From positions 604,026 through 668,025 of the forward strand of contig NZ_MQUQ01000015.1 in NCBI RefSeq assembly GCF_001953865.1: a DNA stretch of 64,000 nt, written 5' to 3'. Within the stretch, counting starts at the first letter, position 1; each line of letters opens with the position of its first letter. Under the pieces are notes generated by a model, which saw only the letters and a list, made by a program, of their open reading frames with translations, had not been told where the DNA came from and searched no databases. Source of the stretch: Amycolatopsis coloradensis. Its GTDB lineage: Bacteria > Actinomycetota > Actinomycetes > Mycobacteriales > Pseudonocardiaceae. Both the position numbers and the translations under genes were made by a program. Positions 44,015 to 53,378 of this stretch are shown here, piece after piece.

Positions 44015-44948
44015 CGGCCGGGCGAGGGCGAGCCTGCGCGGTCCGGAACGCGGCTTGAAGCTCGCGCTCGACCTCGTCCGGCTCAGTGCGCAGCCGGGAG
44101 GGAAGGGTCTGCAGCACGACGATCCCGGCGGCGACGTATCTCGCGTTGCGGGCCACGGTGGCGCGATGATCTTCGAGATTCGCGTGGTGGCGGTAGGAAT
44201 CGATCTCCCAGGCGAAGGCGATCTCGTCGCACCAGAAGTCGGGAGTGGCGATGTAGTTGCCGTTCGCGTCGTAGATCGGGACGTTCCAGTGGCCCGGCGG
44301 AAGACCGGATCTTCGCCAGAGGCGCCAGGCGTCGGCCTCGGCAACGGATCTCGCTCCGGCGAGGAGCGGGGTCAGGGCCTTCCTGGGCAGCGCTGTTCCG
44401 GTGCGGCCTGCTTGGTCGAGTTCGTGGGTGAGCATTTCGGGGGTGCAGAAGCGGCGTTGGACCGACTCGGCCATCATCGCCTGGATTTCGTCTTCGTCGG
44501 TGAGTCTTCGGGCGGCGTCGATGACGGCTCGGGGGACCGGGGCGACCGGCAGATCTCCTCGCAAGTGAGGGCGGGGCAGCCGGTGAGTTCGCTCCACATG
44601 GGCGAATCCAGCATCGGCGACACCGCGGTTCGCCGGAATGAGGACATGGATCTTTTCTTGCCGAGGAACCCGTTCCAGGCCGTGGCGCCGCAGCGCCCAA
44701 GTGCCGGTGAGCACCGCGTTCCGCCTGGCATGGAGCACCACGGCGCGGACGCGGTGCTCGTCGGTCGGTGGACCGTTGCCGAGCAGTACGACGCCGGGCA
44801 GCAGCGTTCGCCAAGGGCCGTCCGCCGCGCATCGACGGGAGATGGTCCGGCGTGGCACACCGATCTGTTCGAGATCGGTCGCGCGGACCACTTCCGGCCG
44901 GTCCGGAGCGGTGAGCAGGGGGTCGGTTGTCCAGATTCCTCGTCGCAC
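43998..44948 (-). CDS. AbiEi/DUF559-like protein with Vsr-type endonuclease-like domain
   Basis: This 316-residue protein begins with a helix-turn-helix segment resembling AbiEi-type antitoxin domains (LEQIGVPRRTISRRC). It ends in a DUF559/very-short-patch-repair nuclease-like domain with ATPDFWCDEIAFAWEIDSYRHH, the D and E...D positions of the PD-(D/E)XK fold. Such proteins are numerous in actinobacteria and their role is unresolved. Start GTG at 44948 has no clear Shine-Dalgarno, so the 5' end is uncertain. It separates the two polysaccharide arms. Confidence 0.72.
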   Translation of the reverse strand: MRRGIWTTDPLLTAPDRPEVVRATDLEQIGVPRRTISRRCAADGPWRTLLPGVVLLGNGPPTDEHRVRAVVLHARRNAVLTGTWALRRHGLERVPRQEKIHVLIPANRGVADAGFAHVERTHRLPRPHLRGDLPVAPVPRAVIDAARRLTDEDEIQAMMAESVQRRFCTPEMLTHELDQAGRTGTALPRKALTPLLAGARSVAEADAWRLWRRSGLPPGHWNVPIYDANGNYIATPDFWCDEIAFAWEIDSYRHHANLEDHRATVARNARYVAAGIVVLQTLPSRLRTEPDEVERELQAAFRTAQARPRPAVMRAA

Positions 44949-45026
44949 CGGAACATCGTGCGACAGAGCACCGACAATTTTCGCTCTCGGCTCGCACGAA
45001 AGTACCTTTCACGACCAAAAGGCCGT

Positions 45027-45073
45027 GACGATGTAGGAATTGGGACGTTCAACGTCCCAATTCCTACATCGTC
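45027..45073. repeat. 47-base perfect palindrome
   Basis: Two 23-base arms (45027-45049 and 45051-45073) are perfectly complementary around one central base; the arm begins GACGATGTAGGAATTGGGAC. It lies between the AbiEi/DUF559 gene start and the beta-helix gene stop, so it can terminate the leftward polysaccharide operon or control the next gene. It differs in sequence from the 35.2-kb palindrome but has the same design (long arms, 1-base centre). Directly upstream, GAAAGTACCTTTC is a further small palindrome. Confidence 0.7.
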
Positions 45074-45102
45074 GTGTGAGGTCCGAACCCGAGCGAGCCC
45101 CC

Positions 45103-46548
45103 TCAGCACCCGCCACCCCCGAAGGAGCTACAAGCGTCCTGTGAGTAAGGAGCCCCCTGCCACTCCGAGACCCCCAAAGTCCGCGAAGTGTCATGAACCA
45201 CGAACCGCCAAGACCCGGAGTAAGCGTTGTCGTACCACCGATTCTCCTGCCGAAAGGTCACCGCGTCCGAAACGACGGCACCGCGGTAAGGCGACCACTC
45301 CGGATAAGTCCCGAAGTTCGCCAGGAGCGCCATCCGGCCACAAAGATCCGAACACTCCGACCCGTGAGAGAACTTGTTGCCGTGAATGGACACCCGCTGC
45401 GTCTTCCACCGGCAGTCGTCGTACAGCGGACGAGACGCGATCCCCGGCGCCGAACAGGACGATACCGCAGGGACCAAGCGAGTGCAGGAGCCGGACGAAG
45501 TGTTCGCCGGGCTGTTGCAGAAGCGGTCCGCGTTCTCCCATAGGGTGATTCCGGCCCAGTTGTCCTCGAAGACGTTGTCGACGATCTCCACCGAAGAAGT
45601 CCGGGCACGAATACGGGGTTCCCCGCCCGACTCGGAAAGATAGATCGTCCCGACCGGGAAATTGTCGCCACGTGCGGCGAAAGCGCGGCCCTGGACAAGC
45701 GTGTTCCGCCGGAAGGTGTTCCCGCGGACCACGAGGTTGTAGGAGATCTCGTAGAACAACGCCTCGGCTTCGTTGTCCTCGATCAGGTTGTCTTCGATGA
45801 CGAAGTCGTTGTTGTTCGTGTCCGCCCACAGGCCCGCGCCGTGGTTGTGGTGGACCCAGTTGCCGCGGATGTCGGCGCCGTTCACGGCCCAGAATTTCGC
45901 GCCACCGCTGCAACCGCAGCCGGGGTTCCGCTTTTCCCAGTCGTCTGTGTTGTTCCCGGAGATCTCGTTGCCCTCGACGAGCAGTCCGGTGATCCCGTCG
46001 CCGGCGCGGTAGGCGTTGATGCCGTACTGCCCGTTGTTCCGCAGGCAGTTCCGCCGGATCTCCTGGCGCGGTCCCGCCATCATCGCGGCGCCGCGGTTGT
46101 CCTCGATGGTGTTGCCCTCGATGATCCAGTGTTCGCCGGAGTCGTGGTTCACCACGCCCTGATCCTGCGGCGCCGCGAAGCCGCGGATCGTGAGGCCGCG
46201 GATGACGACATCGCGCGCCTGCTGGGTGAACGCGTAGCGGTTGACGCCGCCACCGTCCAGAATCGCGCCGGGTGCGCCGAGGTAGGCGTTGCCGTCCTTC
46301 GGGATGACCTGGCCGAATTCGTCCGGATCCAGGGTGTGCTTGCCCCCGGCCAGCCAGAACGTCGTGCCGGCCGGGAGCTCGCGCGTCTTCGCGGACAGAT
46401 CCGTCCCTGGTGAGACGACCACGGCGCCGTCGGGTTTCGACGGACTCGACGGTCCTGCCTCGCAAACCGCGACAGGAGCCGCCGAAGCCGGTAAGGCCGT
46501 GACGACCCCTGTCGCGAGCAGCGTCAAGATGACCAGGAACGCGGGCAT
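45103..46548 (-). CDS. Secreted right-handed parallel beta-helix protein (copy 2)
   Basis: This 481-residue protein has a Sec signal peptide (hydrophobic residues 4-20, likely cleavage after ASA before APVA), without a lipobox. It is a beta-helix with the same backbone as copy 1: NHDSGEHWIIEG, GLWADTNNNDFVIEDN, GCGCSGGAKFW, CNSPANTSSGSC and DCRWKTQRV are shared. It is the last gene of the leftward operon. Secreted, not anchored, it would act in the extracellular matrix. Shine-Dalgarno is weak. Confidence 0.82.
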   Translation of the reverse strand: MPAFLVILTLLATGVVTALPASAAPVAVCEAGPSSPSKPDGAVVVSPGTDLSAKTRELPAGTTFWLAGGKHTLDPDEFGQVIPKDGNAYLGAPGAILDGGGVNRYAFTQQARDVVIRGLTIRGFAAPQDQGVVNHDSGEHWIIEGNTIEDNRGAAMMAGPRQEIRRNCLRNNGQYGINAYRAGDGITGLLVEGNEISGNNTDDWEKRNPGCGCSGGAKFWAVNGADIRGNWVHHNHGAGLWADTNNNDFVIEDNLIEDNEAEALFYEISYNLVVRGNTFRRNTLVQGRAFAARGDNFPVGTIYLSESGGEPRIRARTSSVEIVDNVFEDNWAGITLWENADRFCNSPANTSSGSCTRLVPAVSSCSAPGIASRPLYDDCRWKTQRVSIHGNKFSHGSECSDLCGRMALLANFGTYPEWSPYRGAVVSDAVTFRQENRWYDNAYSGSWRFVVHDTSRTLGVSEWQGAPYSQDACSSFGGGGC

Positions 46549-46604
46549 ACCCGAAACGGTAGGCCACTTCGGACCGTCTCAGATGGACACTTACAGGTGA
46601 ACCT

Positions 46605-48104
46605 TCAGCACGTCATCGACTCTCCGAATCCGCTGCAGGTGTCCTGCAGATAGGGCGCCGCCTTCCATTGTTCCGCGGTCAGCCGCCGCGACGTGTCGTG
46701 GGCGACGAACGTCCATGGCCCGTAGTACTGGTTGTCGTACCAACGGTTGTCCTGCCGGAAGGTGATCGCCTCCGAGACCACCGCGCCCCGGTACGGCGAC
46801 CAGGCCGGGAAGGTCCCGTAGTTCGAGAGCACCGCCATCCGACCGCAGAGGCCGAGACAGCCCTCCATCGTCGAATCGAACTCGAACGTGTTCTGGTGCA
46901 CCGAAACGCGCTGTGTCTTCCATCGGCAGTCGCCGTACAGCGGTTCGGTCTTGATACCCGGATCCGAGCAGGCGGGCGTCGGCGACACCAGGGCCGTACA
47001 GGACAGCGTGGAGGTGTTGGCCGGGCTGTTGCAGAACCGGTCGGCGTTCTCCCACAGCGTGATCCCCGACCAGTTGTCGGAGAACATGTTGCCCCGGATG
47101 TCGATCTGACTGGTCCGGGCGGGCAGCCTCGGTTCTCCGCCCGATTCGCTGATGTACACCGCGGCGACCGGGAAGTTGTCGCCCTTGGCGGCCCGGGTGC
47201 GTCCCTGTACCAGCGCGTTGCGCCGGAACGTGTTCCCGACCAGTTCCAGGTTGTAGGAGATCTCGTAGAACAGCCCTTCCGAGGCGTTGTCCTCGATCAG
47301 GTTGTCCTCGATGAGGAAATCGTTGTTGTTCGTGTCGGCCCAGAGCCCGACACCGTGGTTGCCGTGGACCCAGTTGCCGACGATGTCGGCGCCGTTCACG
47401 GCCCAGAACTTCGCACCGCCGCTGCAACCGCAGCCCGGGACCTTCTTCTCCCAGTCACCGGTGTTGTTCCCGGAGATCTCGTTGCCCTCGATCACCAGAT
47501 CGGTCAGCCCGCCACCGAACCGGTAGGCGTTGATGCCGTACTGCCCGTTGTTCCGCAGGCAGTTCCCGATCACCCGCTGGCCGGTCCCGGTCATCATCCC
47601 GGCACCTTCGTTGTCCTCGATGACGTTGCCTTCGATGGTCCAGCGTTCGCCGGAGTCGTGGTTGACGACGCCTTGATCCCGTTCGGCGACGAAACCGCGG
47701 ATCGTCAGCCCGCGGATCACCACGTCCTTGGCCGGCGTGGTGAAGGCCGCGCGGTTGAGCCCGCGTCCGTCCAGCACGGCGCCGGGCGCGCCGAGGTAGA
47801 CGTTGCCGTCCTTGGGCATCACCTGCCCGAACTGGTCGGAACTCAGGATGTGCGTGCCGGGCGCGAGCCAGAACGTGCTCCCCGGTGGGCTGAACCGGGT
47901 CTTGTCGGTCAGATCGATACCTGGTTCGACGACCTGGGCGCCTTCCGGTGCGGAAGGGACGCCGACGGTCGTGCCGCACACCCCTCGGGTCGGCTCTGGA
48001 GTCGCCACCGCTGTGGATTCAACGGCGACCTGGAGCAGTAATACCGACAGCGCGACGCAGAGCGCGCGCGAGCCGGCCGGGCGATGTGCGATCCCTAAAC
48101 TCAT
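46605..48104 (-). CDS. Secreted right-handed parallel beta-helix protein (copy 3)
   Basis: This 499-residue protein starts at ATG 48104 with GGAGAAGGG directly upstream; the start overlaps the stop of the aminomutase-like gene (ATGA). The signal peptide has a hydrophobic core at residues 16-30 with a likely cleavage after VATP or nearby. The beta-helix shares NHDSGERWTIEG, GLWADTNNNDFLIEDN, GCGCSGGAKFW, CNSPANTSTLSC and DCRWKTQRV with the other two copies. Copies 2 and 3 are adjacent, suggesting a local duplication. Confidence 0.82.
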   Translation of the reverse strand: MSLGIAHRPAGSRALCVALSVLLLQVAVESTAVATPEPTRGVCGTTVGVPSAPEGAQVVEPGIDLTDKTRFSPPGSTFWLAPGTHILSSDQFGQVMPKDGNVYLGAPGAVLDGRGLNRAAFTTPAKDVVIRGLTIRGFVAERDQGVVNHDSGERWTIEGNVIEDNEGAGMMTGTGQRVIGNCLRNNGQYGINAYRFGGGLTDLVIEGNEISGNNTGDWEKKVPGCGCSGGAKFWAVNGADIVGNWVHGNHGVGLWADTNNNDFLIEDNLIEDNASEGLFYEISYNLELVGNTFRRNALVQGRTRAAKGDNFPVAAVYISESGGEPRLPARTSQIDIRGNMFSDNWSGITLWENADRFCNSPANTSTLSCTALVSPTPACSDPGIKTEPLYGDCRWKTQRVSVHQNTFEFDSTMEGCLGLCGRMAVLSNYGTFPAWSPYRGAVVSEAITFRQDNRWYDNQYYGPWTFVAHDTSRRLTAEQWKAAPYLQDTCSGFGESMTC

Positions 48105-49417
48105 ACCCTTCTCCGAAATACCGGCTTCACCGGACGGCCACCCAGCCACGGCGCCGGATCATCCGCGTCGAGCGCTTTGCGATACACGAGGCAGGCCTGC
48201 GAGACCACTTCGACAGTCCGGTCGATGTCTTCTTCGGACAATGCGCTGCTGACCACGAACGACGGTCCGAGGATCCCGCCCGTGACCAGTTGCCGCAGGA
48301 ACAACGTTCGGTAGTCCTGCGACGGTTTCTTCTCCGCGTCGAGCGTGCCGAAGACGAGGTTGCTCGCCCGGCCGCGCACGACGACGTGTTCCCCGACCCC
48401 CGCCGAGGCCGCGACTTCGCGGACCCCGGCGGCGAGCCGGTCGCCGAGCGCGTGCAGCCGCGCGGCGATGCCTTCTTCGGTGTAGGTCTCCATGACCGCG
48501 ATCGCGGCGGCCAGCGAATGCGTCTCGGCGCCGTGCGTGGTGGACAGCAGGAAGACCCGCTCCCCGCCGGTACGGAGGCCGCCGAGTTCCATCAGTTCGC
48601 GCCTTCCCGCCAGCGCCGAGACGGCGAACCCGTTCCCGAGCGCCTTGCCGAACGTCGAAAGGTCCGGCGTGACACCGTAAAGCCCTTGCGCGCCGGCTTC
48701 GGACCAGCGGAAACCGGTGATCATCTCGTCGAAGACCAGTACGCAGCCGTATCGGTCCGCGAGTTCCCGCAGCCCGGCGAGGTAGCCGGGCGGCGGTTCG
48801 AGCTGGGTGGACGCCTCCAGGATCAGGCAGGCGATCCGGCCTTCGTGCTCCCTCAGCACCTGTTCCGTGGCCGGTAGGTCACCGTAGGGGAACGACACGG
48901 TCAGGTCGGTGACCTCGCCGGGGATGCCCGACGACATCGGCGTGGTGCCGATGAACCAGTCGTCGGTCGAGAAGAAGGCGTGGTCGCGGCAGATCGCCAC
49001 CAGCGGCCTGCCGGTGGCCGCCCTGGCGAGCTTGACCGCGGCCGTGGTGGCGTCCGAACCGTTCTTGGCGAACTTGACCATCTCCGCGGTCGGAACGGTT
49101 TCGAGGAACTTCGCCGCCGCACGTTCTTCCACAATGGACGGACGGGCGAAGTTGGCACCCCGGTCGATTTCCCGGTGGGCGGCTTCGCTGACCCGCGGGT
49201 GCACGTGCCCGAGGCTGACCGCGCGCAGCCCCGAACCGTACTCGATGTAGGAGTTCCCGTCGACGTCCCAGACCTGCGCGCCGCGCCCGTGGGAGATGAC
49301 CGGTGCCAGGTTCTCCGGGTACTGGTCATCTCCCTTGGCGTAGGTGTGCGCGCCTCCGGGGACCATCGCGTGGAGGCGCTCGTTGGCCCGCATGGACTGG
49401 GGAAGCTGACGGGTCAT
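48101..49417 (-). CDS. Class III aminotransferase, glutamate-1-semialdehyde aminomutase-like
   Basis: This 438-residue PLP enzyme is of the GSA-aminomutase type. It has the conserved VFDEMITGFR (Asp230) and PLP lysine Lys258 in STFGKALGNG. The rest aligns with the aminotransferase class III layout, starting GGAHTYAKGDDQYP. True GSA aminomutase belongs in haem synthesis with hemL neighbours; here the context is nucleotide-sugar assembly, so it probably transfers an amine to a keto-sugar or related intermediate. Good Shine-Dalgarno GAGGTGAG. Confidence 0.8.
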   Translation of the reverse strand: MTRQLPQSMRANERLHAMVPGGAHTYAKGDDQYPENLAPVISHGRGAQVWDVDGNSYIEYGSGLRAVSLGHVHPRVSEAAHREIDRGANFARPSIVEERAAAKFLETVPTAEMVKFAKNGSDATTAAVKLARAATGRPLVAICRDHAFFSTDDWFIGTTPMSSGIPGEVTDLTVSFPYGDLPATEQVLREHEGRIACLILEASTQLEPPPGYLAGLRELADRYGCVLVFDEMITGFRWSEAGAQGLYGVTPDLSTFGKALGNGFAVSALAGRRELMELGGLRTGGERVFLLSTTHGAETHSLAAAIAVMETYTEEGIAARLHALGDRLAAGVREVAASAGVGEHVVVRGRASNLVFGTLDAEKKPSQDYRTLFLRQLVTGGILGPSFVVSSALSEEDIDRTVEVVSQACLVYRKALDADDPAPWLGGRPVKPVFRRRV

Positions 49418-49421
49418 GCTC

Positions 49422-49970
49422 TCACCTCGTGTTCTGTGATACCGCGGAAAGCGGGAGGGCCCGGCGGTCCCGCTCCGAGACGAAGGCCGCCGGAAGCGGC
49501 CAGTCGATCGCCAGTTCGGGGTCGTCGTAGGCGATCGCCACGTCTTCGGACGGATCGTGCGCGCGGTCGATGCGGTAGGAGACGTCGGCGTATTCGGTGA
49601 GTGCCTGGAACCCGTGCGCGCACCCGGCCGGGATGTACAGCGAAACCTGCGTCTCCCCGGACAGTTCGAACGTCTCCTTGCCGAGGAAGGTCGGCGAATC
49701 CGGCCTCAGGTCGACGACGACGTCGAAGACGGCGCCCCACGAACACCGGACCAGTTTCGCCTCGCCCGCGCCCGAACGAAGATGCATCCCGCGCAGCACT
49801 CCTTTTCGAGACCGGGAAACACTGTCCTGGAGGAACCCGTTCGGGTCGATCCCGGCCGACCGGACGACGTCGGCGTCGAACGTGCGGCTGAAGAAACCGC
49901 GTTCGTCGGCGTGCGGTGTCGGCTCGAACAGGTACGCGCCCGCGATGGCGGGCACCGGGATGGTCTTCAT
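49422..49970 (-). CDS. dTDP-4-dehydrorhamnose 3,5-epimerase-like
   Basis: This 182-residue RmlC-like cupin has the GVLRGMHLRS motif with catalytic His63, Asp84 region VFDVVVDLR, and Tyr132 in ADVSYRID. It is close to RmlC/RfbC size and epimerises a 4-keto-deoxysugar nucleotide at C3/C5 or one of them. The start overlaps the stop of the pyruvyl transferase gene (ATGA). No RmlA, B or D is in the window, so the substrate is likely the CDP- or dTDP-keto-sugar made by neighbours. Confidence 0.82.
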   Translation of the reverse strand: MKTIPVPAIAGAYLFEPTPHADERGFFSRTFDADVVRSAGIDPNGFLQDSVSRSRKGVLRGMHLRSGAGEAKLVRCSWGAVFDVVVDLRPDSPTFLGKETFELSGETQVSLYIPAGCAHGFQALTEYADVSYRIDRAHDPSEDVAIAYDDPELAIDWPLPAAFVSERDRRALPLSAVSQNTR

Positions 49971-51154
49971 CGGACTCCCATCGGCAGGAAGGCGGCCGAC
50001 AGTTCGGCGAACTGCTCATCCAGCAGTCGTACTTGCTCCGCGCCGCGTTTCACCAGGGTTTCGGTCAGTTCGGCCGCCCGGCTTTCGAGTTCGGCGAACT
50101 GGCGCACCAGCCCGTCGAGGTCGATCTCCTTGGCGGACTGGCAGAACTCTCCGAGACCCAGCTCGGTCATGAGGACGTCGTTCTTGTGGGCGTACCCGAT
50201 GGACAACGTCGGTTTCGCCAGTTTCAGCGCGCACAGCACGTTGTGGTACCGGGTGGCGACCACCGTCTCGACCGCCGACATCGCCAGCAGCACATCGTCC
50301 AAAGTGGCCGTGTCGGCGGCGGTGATCAGCGGGGAATCCAGTTCCCGCATGATCTCGCCGACCACCTGGCGGTCGGCCTGGTCGCCGATGAACAACCGCA
50401 CCGGACGGCCGTCGGCGATCAGTCCGGCGACGAACCGGGTCAGCTTGTCCACATAGGACTCGTAGATCTCGTCGGCGCGGGCCCGGTCGTCGTTCCCGCC
50501 GTAGTAGGCCATCACCCCGACCCCGACGGCGCGGGGCAGCACCGGTTCCGACGGTGCCGGAAGGGCGAAGGCGAGATCGGGGTAGACGCGGTCGTTCGTG
50601 ACGTCCACCCCCATCGCGCGCATCGCCTCGCGCGACGGCTCGTCCCGGTAGGACCGGAACGCCGCCAGCCGCGCGGCCCGGCCGATGATCGACCGGGTGA
50701 CCCGGTGCGTGCTCACGCTGGCACCGACGCTCACCAGCGCCACCTTCGTGCCGACCACCTTGCCGGCCGCCGAAAGCAGCAACAGCATGTACGGGAAGCC
50801 CCAGGGCCGCAGGGGAAGGGTGGATTCGAGGACCCCCATCCCCGGCACGATCACCACGTCCTGGCGCCGCACCCACGCCGCCGTGCGGACGACGTCGACG
50901 AGTTTGCCGAATCCCTTCATGGCGACGGACAACGGCCCAGTGACCGTCCGGTACTCACCCTGGTACCAGTTCAACGCGGTCGTCTCGAGTCCGTAGCGCG
51001 ACGCGACGATCTCCGGACCGCCGCACATCACACTGAGCGCGGCAGCGGGATGCTCCGCGCGCAAATACCCGAGAACCGCCTCGAAGGAACCGTCGTTGCC
51101 GAGATTCCCTGACCCGAGGAGACCGAACAGCCCGATTCTCACGGGCGAGCTCAA
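49967..51154 (-). CDS. Polysaccharide pyruvyl transferase family protein
   Basis: This 395-residue GT-like protein of the polysaccharide pyruvyl transferase family adds pyruvate ketals to sugars. Recognised by the start RIGLFGLLGSGNLGNDG, then VATRYHNVLCALKL and YAHKND near the C-terminal domain. I chose the TTG at 51154 with AGGAGG 10 bases upstream and overlapping the previous stop in TTGA; a GTG at 51142 has no such signal. Acidic ketals would give the polymer extra negative charge. Confidence 0.8.
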   Translation of the reverse strand: MSSPVRIGLFGLLGSGNLGNDGSFEAVLGYLRAEHPAAALSVMCGGPEIVASRYGLETTALNWYQGEYRTVTGPLSVAMKGFGKLVDVVRTAAWVRRQDVVIVPGMGVLESTLPLRPWGFPYMLLLLSAAGKVVGTKVALVSVGASVSTHRVTRSIIGRAARLAAFRSYRDEPSREAMRAMGVDVTNDRVYPDLAFALPAPSEPVLPRAVGVGVMAYYGGNDDRARADEIYESYVDKLTRFVAGLIADGRPVRLFIGDQADRQVVGEIMRELDSPLITAADTATLDDVLLAMSAVETVVATRYHNVLCALKLAKPTLSIGYAHKNDVLMTELGLGEFCQSAKEIDLDGLVRQFAELESRAAELTETLVKRGAEQVRLLDEQFAELSAAFLPMGVR

Positions 51155-52101
51155 GGGACTCGTCCCTCCTGGCCGGCGACGACCGAGACCACGGAGACCG
51201 CACGCGGTCCGGTTTCGGCCTCGGCCTGGACCGGCATCCGGCCCATGGCCGGGTTCCCCGCCCGGTTCAGCATCCATTGCCGCAGGTACCGGAAGCACTC
51301 GCGCTTCTCGGCGCCGGAGATCGGCGCGTTGCGGATCGCGGTGACGTAACCCAGGACGTACTCGCCGAGCAGCCGGACCATCGGGTGGCGCAGCTTGTCG
51401 GCCCGCTTCGGGTCGAGGTTGGCCGCCCGCCTGCGCACGGTCGGGTGCTCGTGTTCGGAGCGGCCGGGGTGGTCCCGCCGGAAGTACAGCCAGTCGGGCA
51501 CCTGGTGGAACCGGCCGTGCAGGGCCAGTTCCGAAATGATCGTGCGATCCGCGTGGTGGTAGCTGTCCAGCGGCGCGACGCGGCGCAGCACCTCGGTGCG
51601 GATGACCGCGCCGTCGTCGTCCCCGCCGGGCGCGAACAGCGTGCTGCGGAACCGTTCCGCGGCGTGCGGTGAGACCGTGTTGAGCGGGTACTCCAGCGCC
51701 TGCGTGACGACACCCTTCTCGTCGATCATCGCCGTCCACGAGTGCGAGAGGACGAACTCGGGATGTTCGTCGAGCGCCTCGACGCAGCGCTCCAGCAGGT
51801 CGCGCGCGTAGAGGTCGTCGTCGGAGGCCCATTTGAACAGCTCGCCGCGGGCGACGTCGACGCAGTAGTTGTGGTTGGGCGCGCAGCCGATGTTCACCGG
51901 CTGGCGCACGTAGCGAACGCGGGGATCCAGCTTCGCGTACTCGCGGCCGATCTCTTCGGTGCGGTCCGCGGACGCGTTGTCCGAGATGATCAGTTCGAAG
52001 TTCTCGTAGCTTTGGCCGAGGAGTGCGTCCAGCGATTCGGCGAGGTAGTCCTCGCCGTTGTAGACCGGGAGCCCGATGCTCAGCCGAGGAGCGGTGCTCA
52101 T
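51151..52101 (-). CDS. Glycosyltransferase family 2
   Basis: This 316-residue GT-A fold enzyme has the donor-binding SIGLPVYNGEDYLAESLDA start, and DDD in KWASDDDLYARD (DXD motif around residue 94). It resembles small polysaccharide glycosyltransferases. ATG 52101 has GAGGACG upstream and overlaps the flippase stop by 4 bases. It transfers a sugar in the cytosol onto the lipid-linked unit. Confidence 0.88.
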   Translation of the reverse strand: MSTAPRLSIGLPVYNGEDYLAESLDALLGQSYENFELIISDNASADRTEEIGREYAKLDPRVRYVRQPVNIGCAPNHNYCVDVARGELFKWASDDDLYARDLLERCVEALDEHPEFVLSHSWTAMIDEKGVVTQALEYPLNTVSPHAAERFRSTLFAPGGDDDGAVIRTEVLRRVAPLDSYHHADRTIISELALHGRFHQVPDWLYFRRDHPGRSEHEHPTVRRRAANLDPKRADKLRHPMVRLLGEYVLGYVTAIRNAPISGAEKRECFRYLRQWMLNRAGNPAMGRMPVQAEAETGPRAVSVVSVVAGQEGRVP

Positions 52102-53372
52102 GACGTCCTCATTTCTTCCTTCTCCGAAGTCAGATGTTCCTTGAGCGCGGCATGCAGCTGGAGCCACCACACCGCCGACCCGCTGGTGATCGCCAACGCG
52201 ACCCCCCATGCGGATCCGGACGCCCCGGCCAAGAAGGCGCCTATGAGCCCGAAACAGACGTAGCCTGCCGAGTTGATCAGCTGGGCGCGAAGGCTCCTTT
52301 TCGCAGCGCCGAGCGCACGCAATCCGGCGGCCGCCCCGGTGTTGAATCCCGCGGCGGCGATGCCGATGGTGACCGGGAGGATCAACTGTGAGGCGGGATC
52401 CCAGACGTCACCGAGCACGAACCGGCCGGCGTCGTCGGGTACCAGAAGCAGGGCGAGACCCCAGAGCAGGGCCGCGACCGCCTGGCCCGCGCCGAGAACG
52501 GCGCAGAAGTTCCGAAGGCGATGCGGGGCCCGTTGGAGCACCCGTGCGCTTTCGGCCACCGTGACCAGGGAAAGGCCCATCAAAAGGGCGAAGAACGGTC
52601 CGAGCAGCAGTTCGGCGCCGCGGACCGCGCCGACACTCGCGAGCCCGGCGATCGCGCCGAGCCCGTACATCCGCAGCTGGGTCGAACCGGCGTTGCTGAC
52701 GTTCTCGACCACGTACCGGGCACCGAGGTCGCGGTGTCGTTTGAGCCATTCGAGCGTGCCGCGCGGATCCGGCCGGACCCCCGCCTGCAAGGCGCCGTAT
52801 CCGGCGGCGACCGCCCCGGACAGACCCCACGCCAGGATGAACGCGACGACCGTGTCGAACCACCGGTGCGCGATGAACAGCGCCGGGATCAGCGCGATAC
52901 CCCAGACGACGTCGTTGACGAACGCCTTCTTCCCGTGCCCGGCGGCGAAGAAGGTGAACCGCCAGGCGTCCTGCAGCAGCAAGGTGGGGATGACGATCCC
53001 GAGCGCGACGAACGCGCCGCCGATGGGGCCACCCACCACGAGACCGGCGAGCACACTGATGACACCGGCGACGACACCCGCGGAGAGCGCCGTCCCGGTC
53101 GCCTTGGCGGTCGCCGTCCGCCAGGATCCGGTGGACACGCCGGAGAACCGCACCATCAGCGGATCCGTCGTCAGCCCGCGCGAAAGGTTGAGCACCACGC
53201 CGTAGCTGACCCAAGCGAGGCTGAACATGCCGAAGGCGAACGTGCCGAGCGAGCGCGCCACGAACAGCCCGACCACGAAGTTGGTGATGCTGGAGACGGC
53301 CTGGTCGCCCAAACCCCAGCTGAGCCGTCCGGCCATGGCCCGGACGGCTTGGGAACGCAGAAGTGATCGCAT
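52098..53372 (-). CDS. Polysaccharide flippase (Wzx/MATE-like)
   Basis: This 424-residue membrane protein has about 12 predicted helices, starting with SWGLGDQAVSSITNFVVGLFVARSLG, as in lipopolysaccharide/oligosaccharide flippases of the MVF/PST superfamily. It would move the lipid-linked repeat unit across the membrane. AGAGG lies before the ATG. With the polymerase-like gene and the co-polymerases in the other arm, it fits a Wzx/Wzy-type route. Confidence 0.84.
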   Translation of the reverse strand: MRSLLRSQAVRAMAGRLSWGLGDQAVSSITNFVVGLFVARSLGTFAFGMFSLAWVSYGVVLNLSRGLTTDPLMVRFSGVSTGSWRTATAKATGTALSAGVVAGVISVLAGLVVGGPIGGAFVALGIVIPTLLLQDAWRFTFFAAGHGKKAFVNDVVWGIALIPALFIAHRWFDTVVAFILAWGLSGAVAAGYGALQAGVRPDPRGTLEWLKRHRDLGARYVVENVSNAGSTQLRMYGLGAIAGLASVGAVRGAELLLGPFFALLMGLSLVTVAESARVLQRAPHRLRNFCAVLGAGQAVAALLWGLALLLVPDDAGRFVLGDVWDPASQLILPVTIGIAAAGFNTGAAAGLRALGAAKRSLRAQLINSAGYVCFGLIGAFLAGASGSAWGVALAITSGSAVWWLQLHAALKEHLTSEKEEMRTS

Positions 53373-53378
53373 CGGCCT

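Noticed and set aside
48101..49417. hemL, the haem biosynthesis glutamate-1-semialdehyde aminomutase
   Set aside because: Motifs are of the family, but there are no haem genes and the context is nucleotide-sugar assembly, so I keep it as hemL-like.
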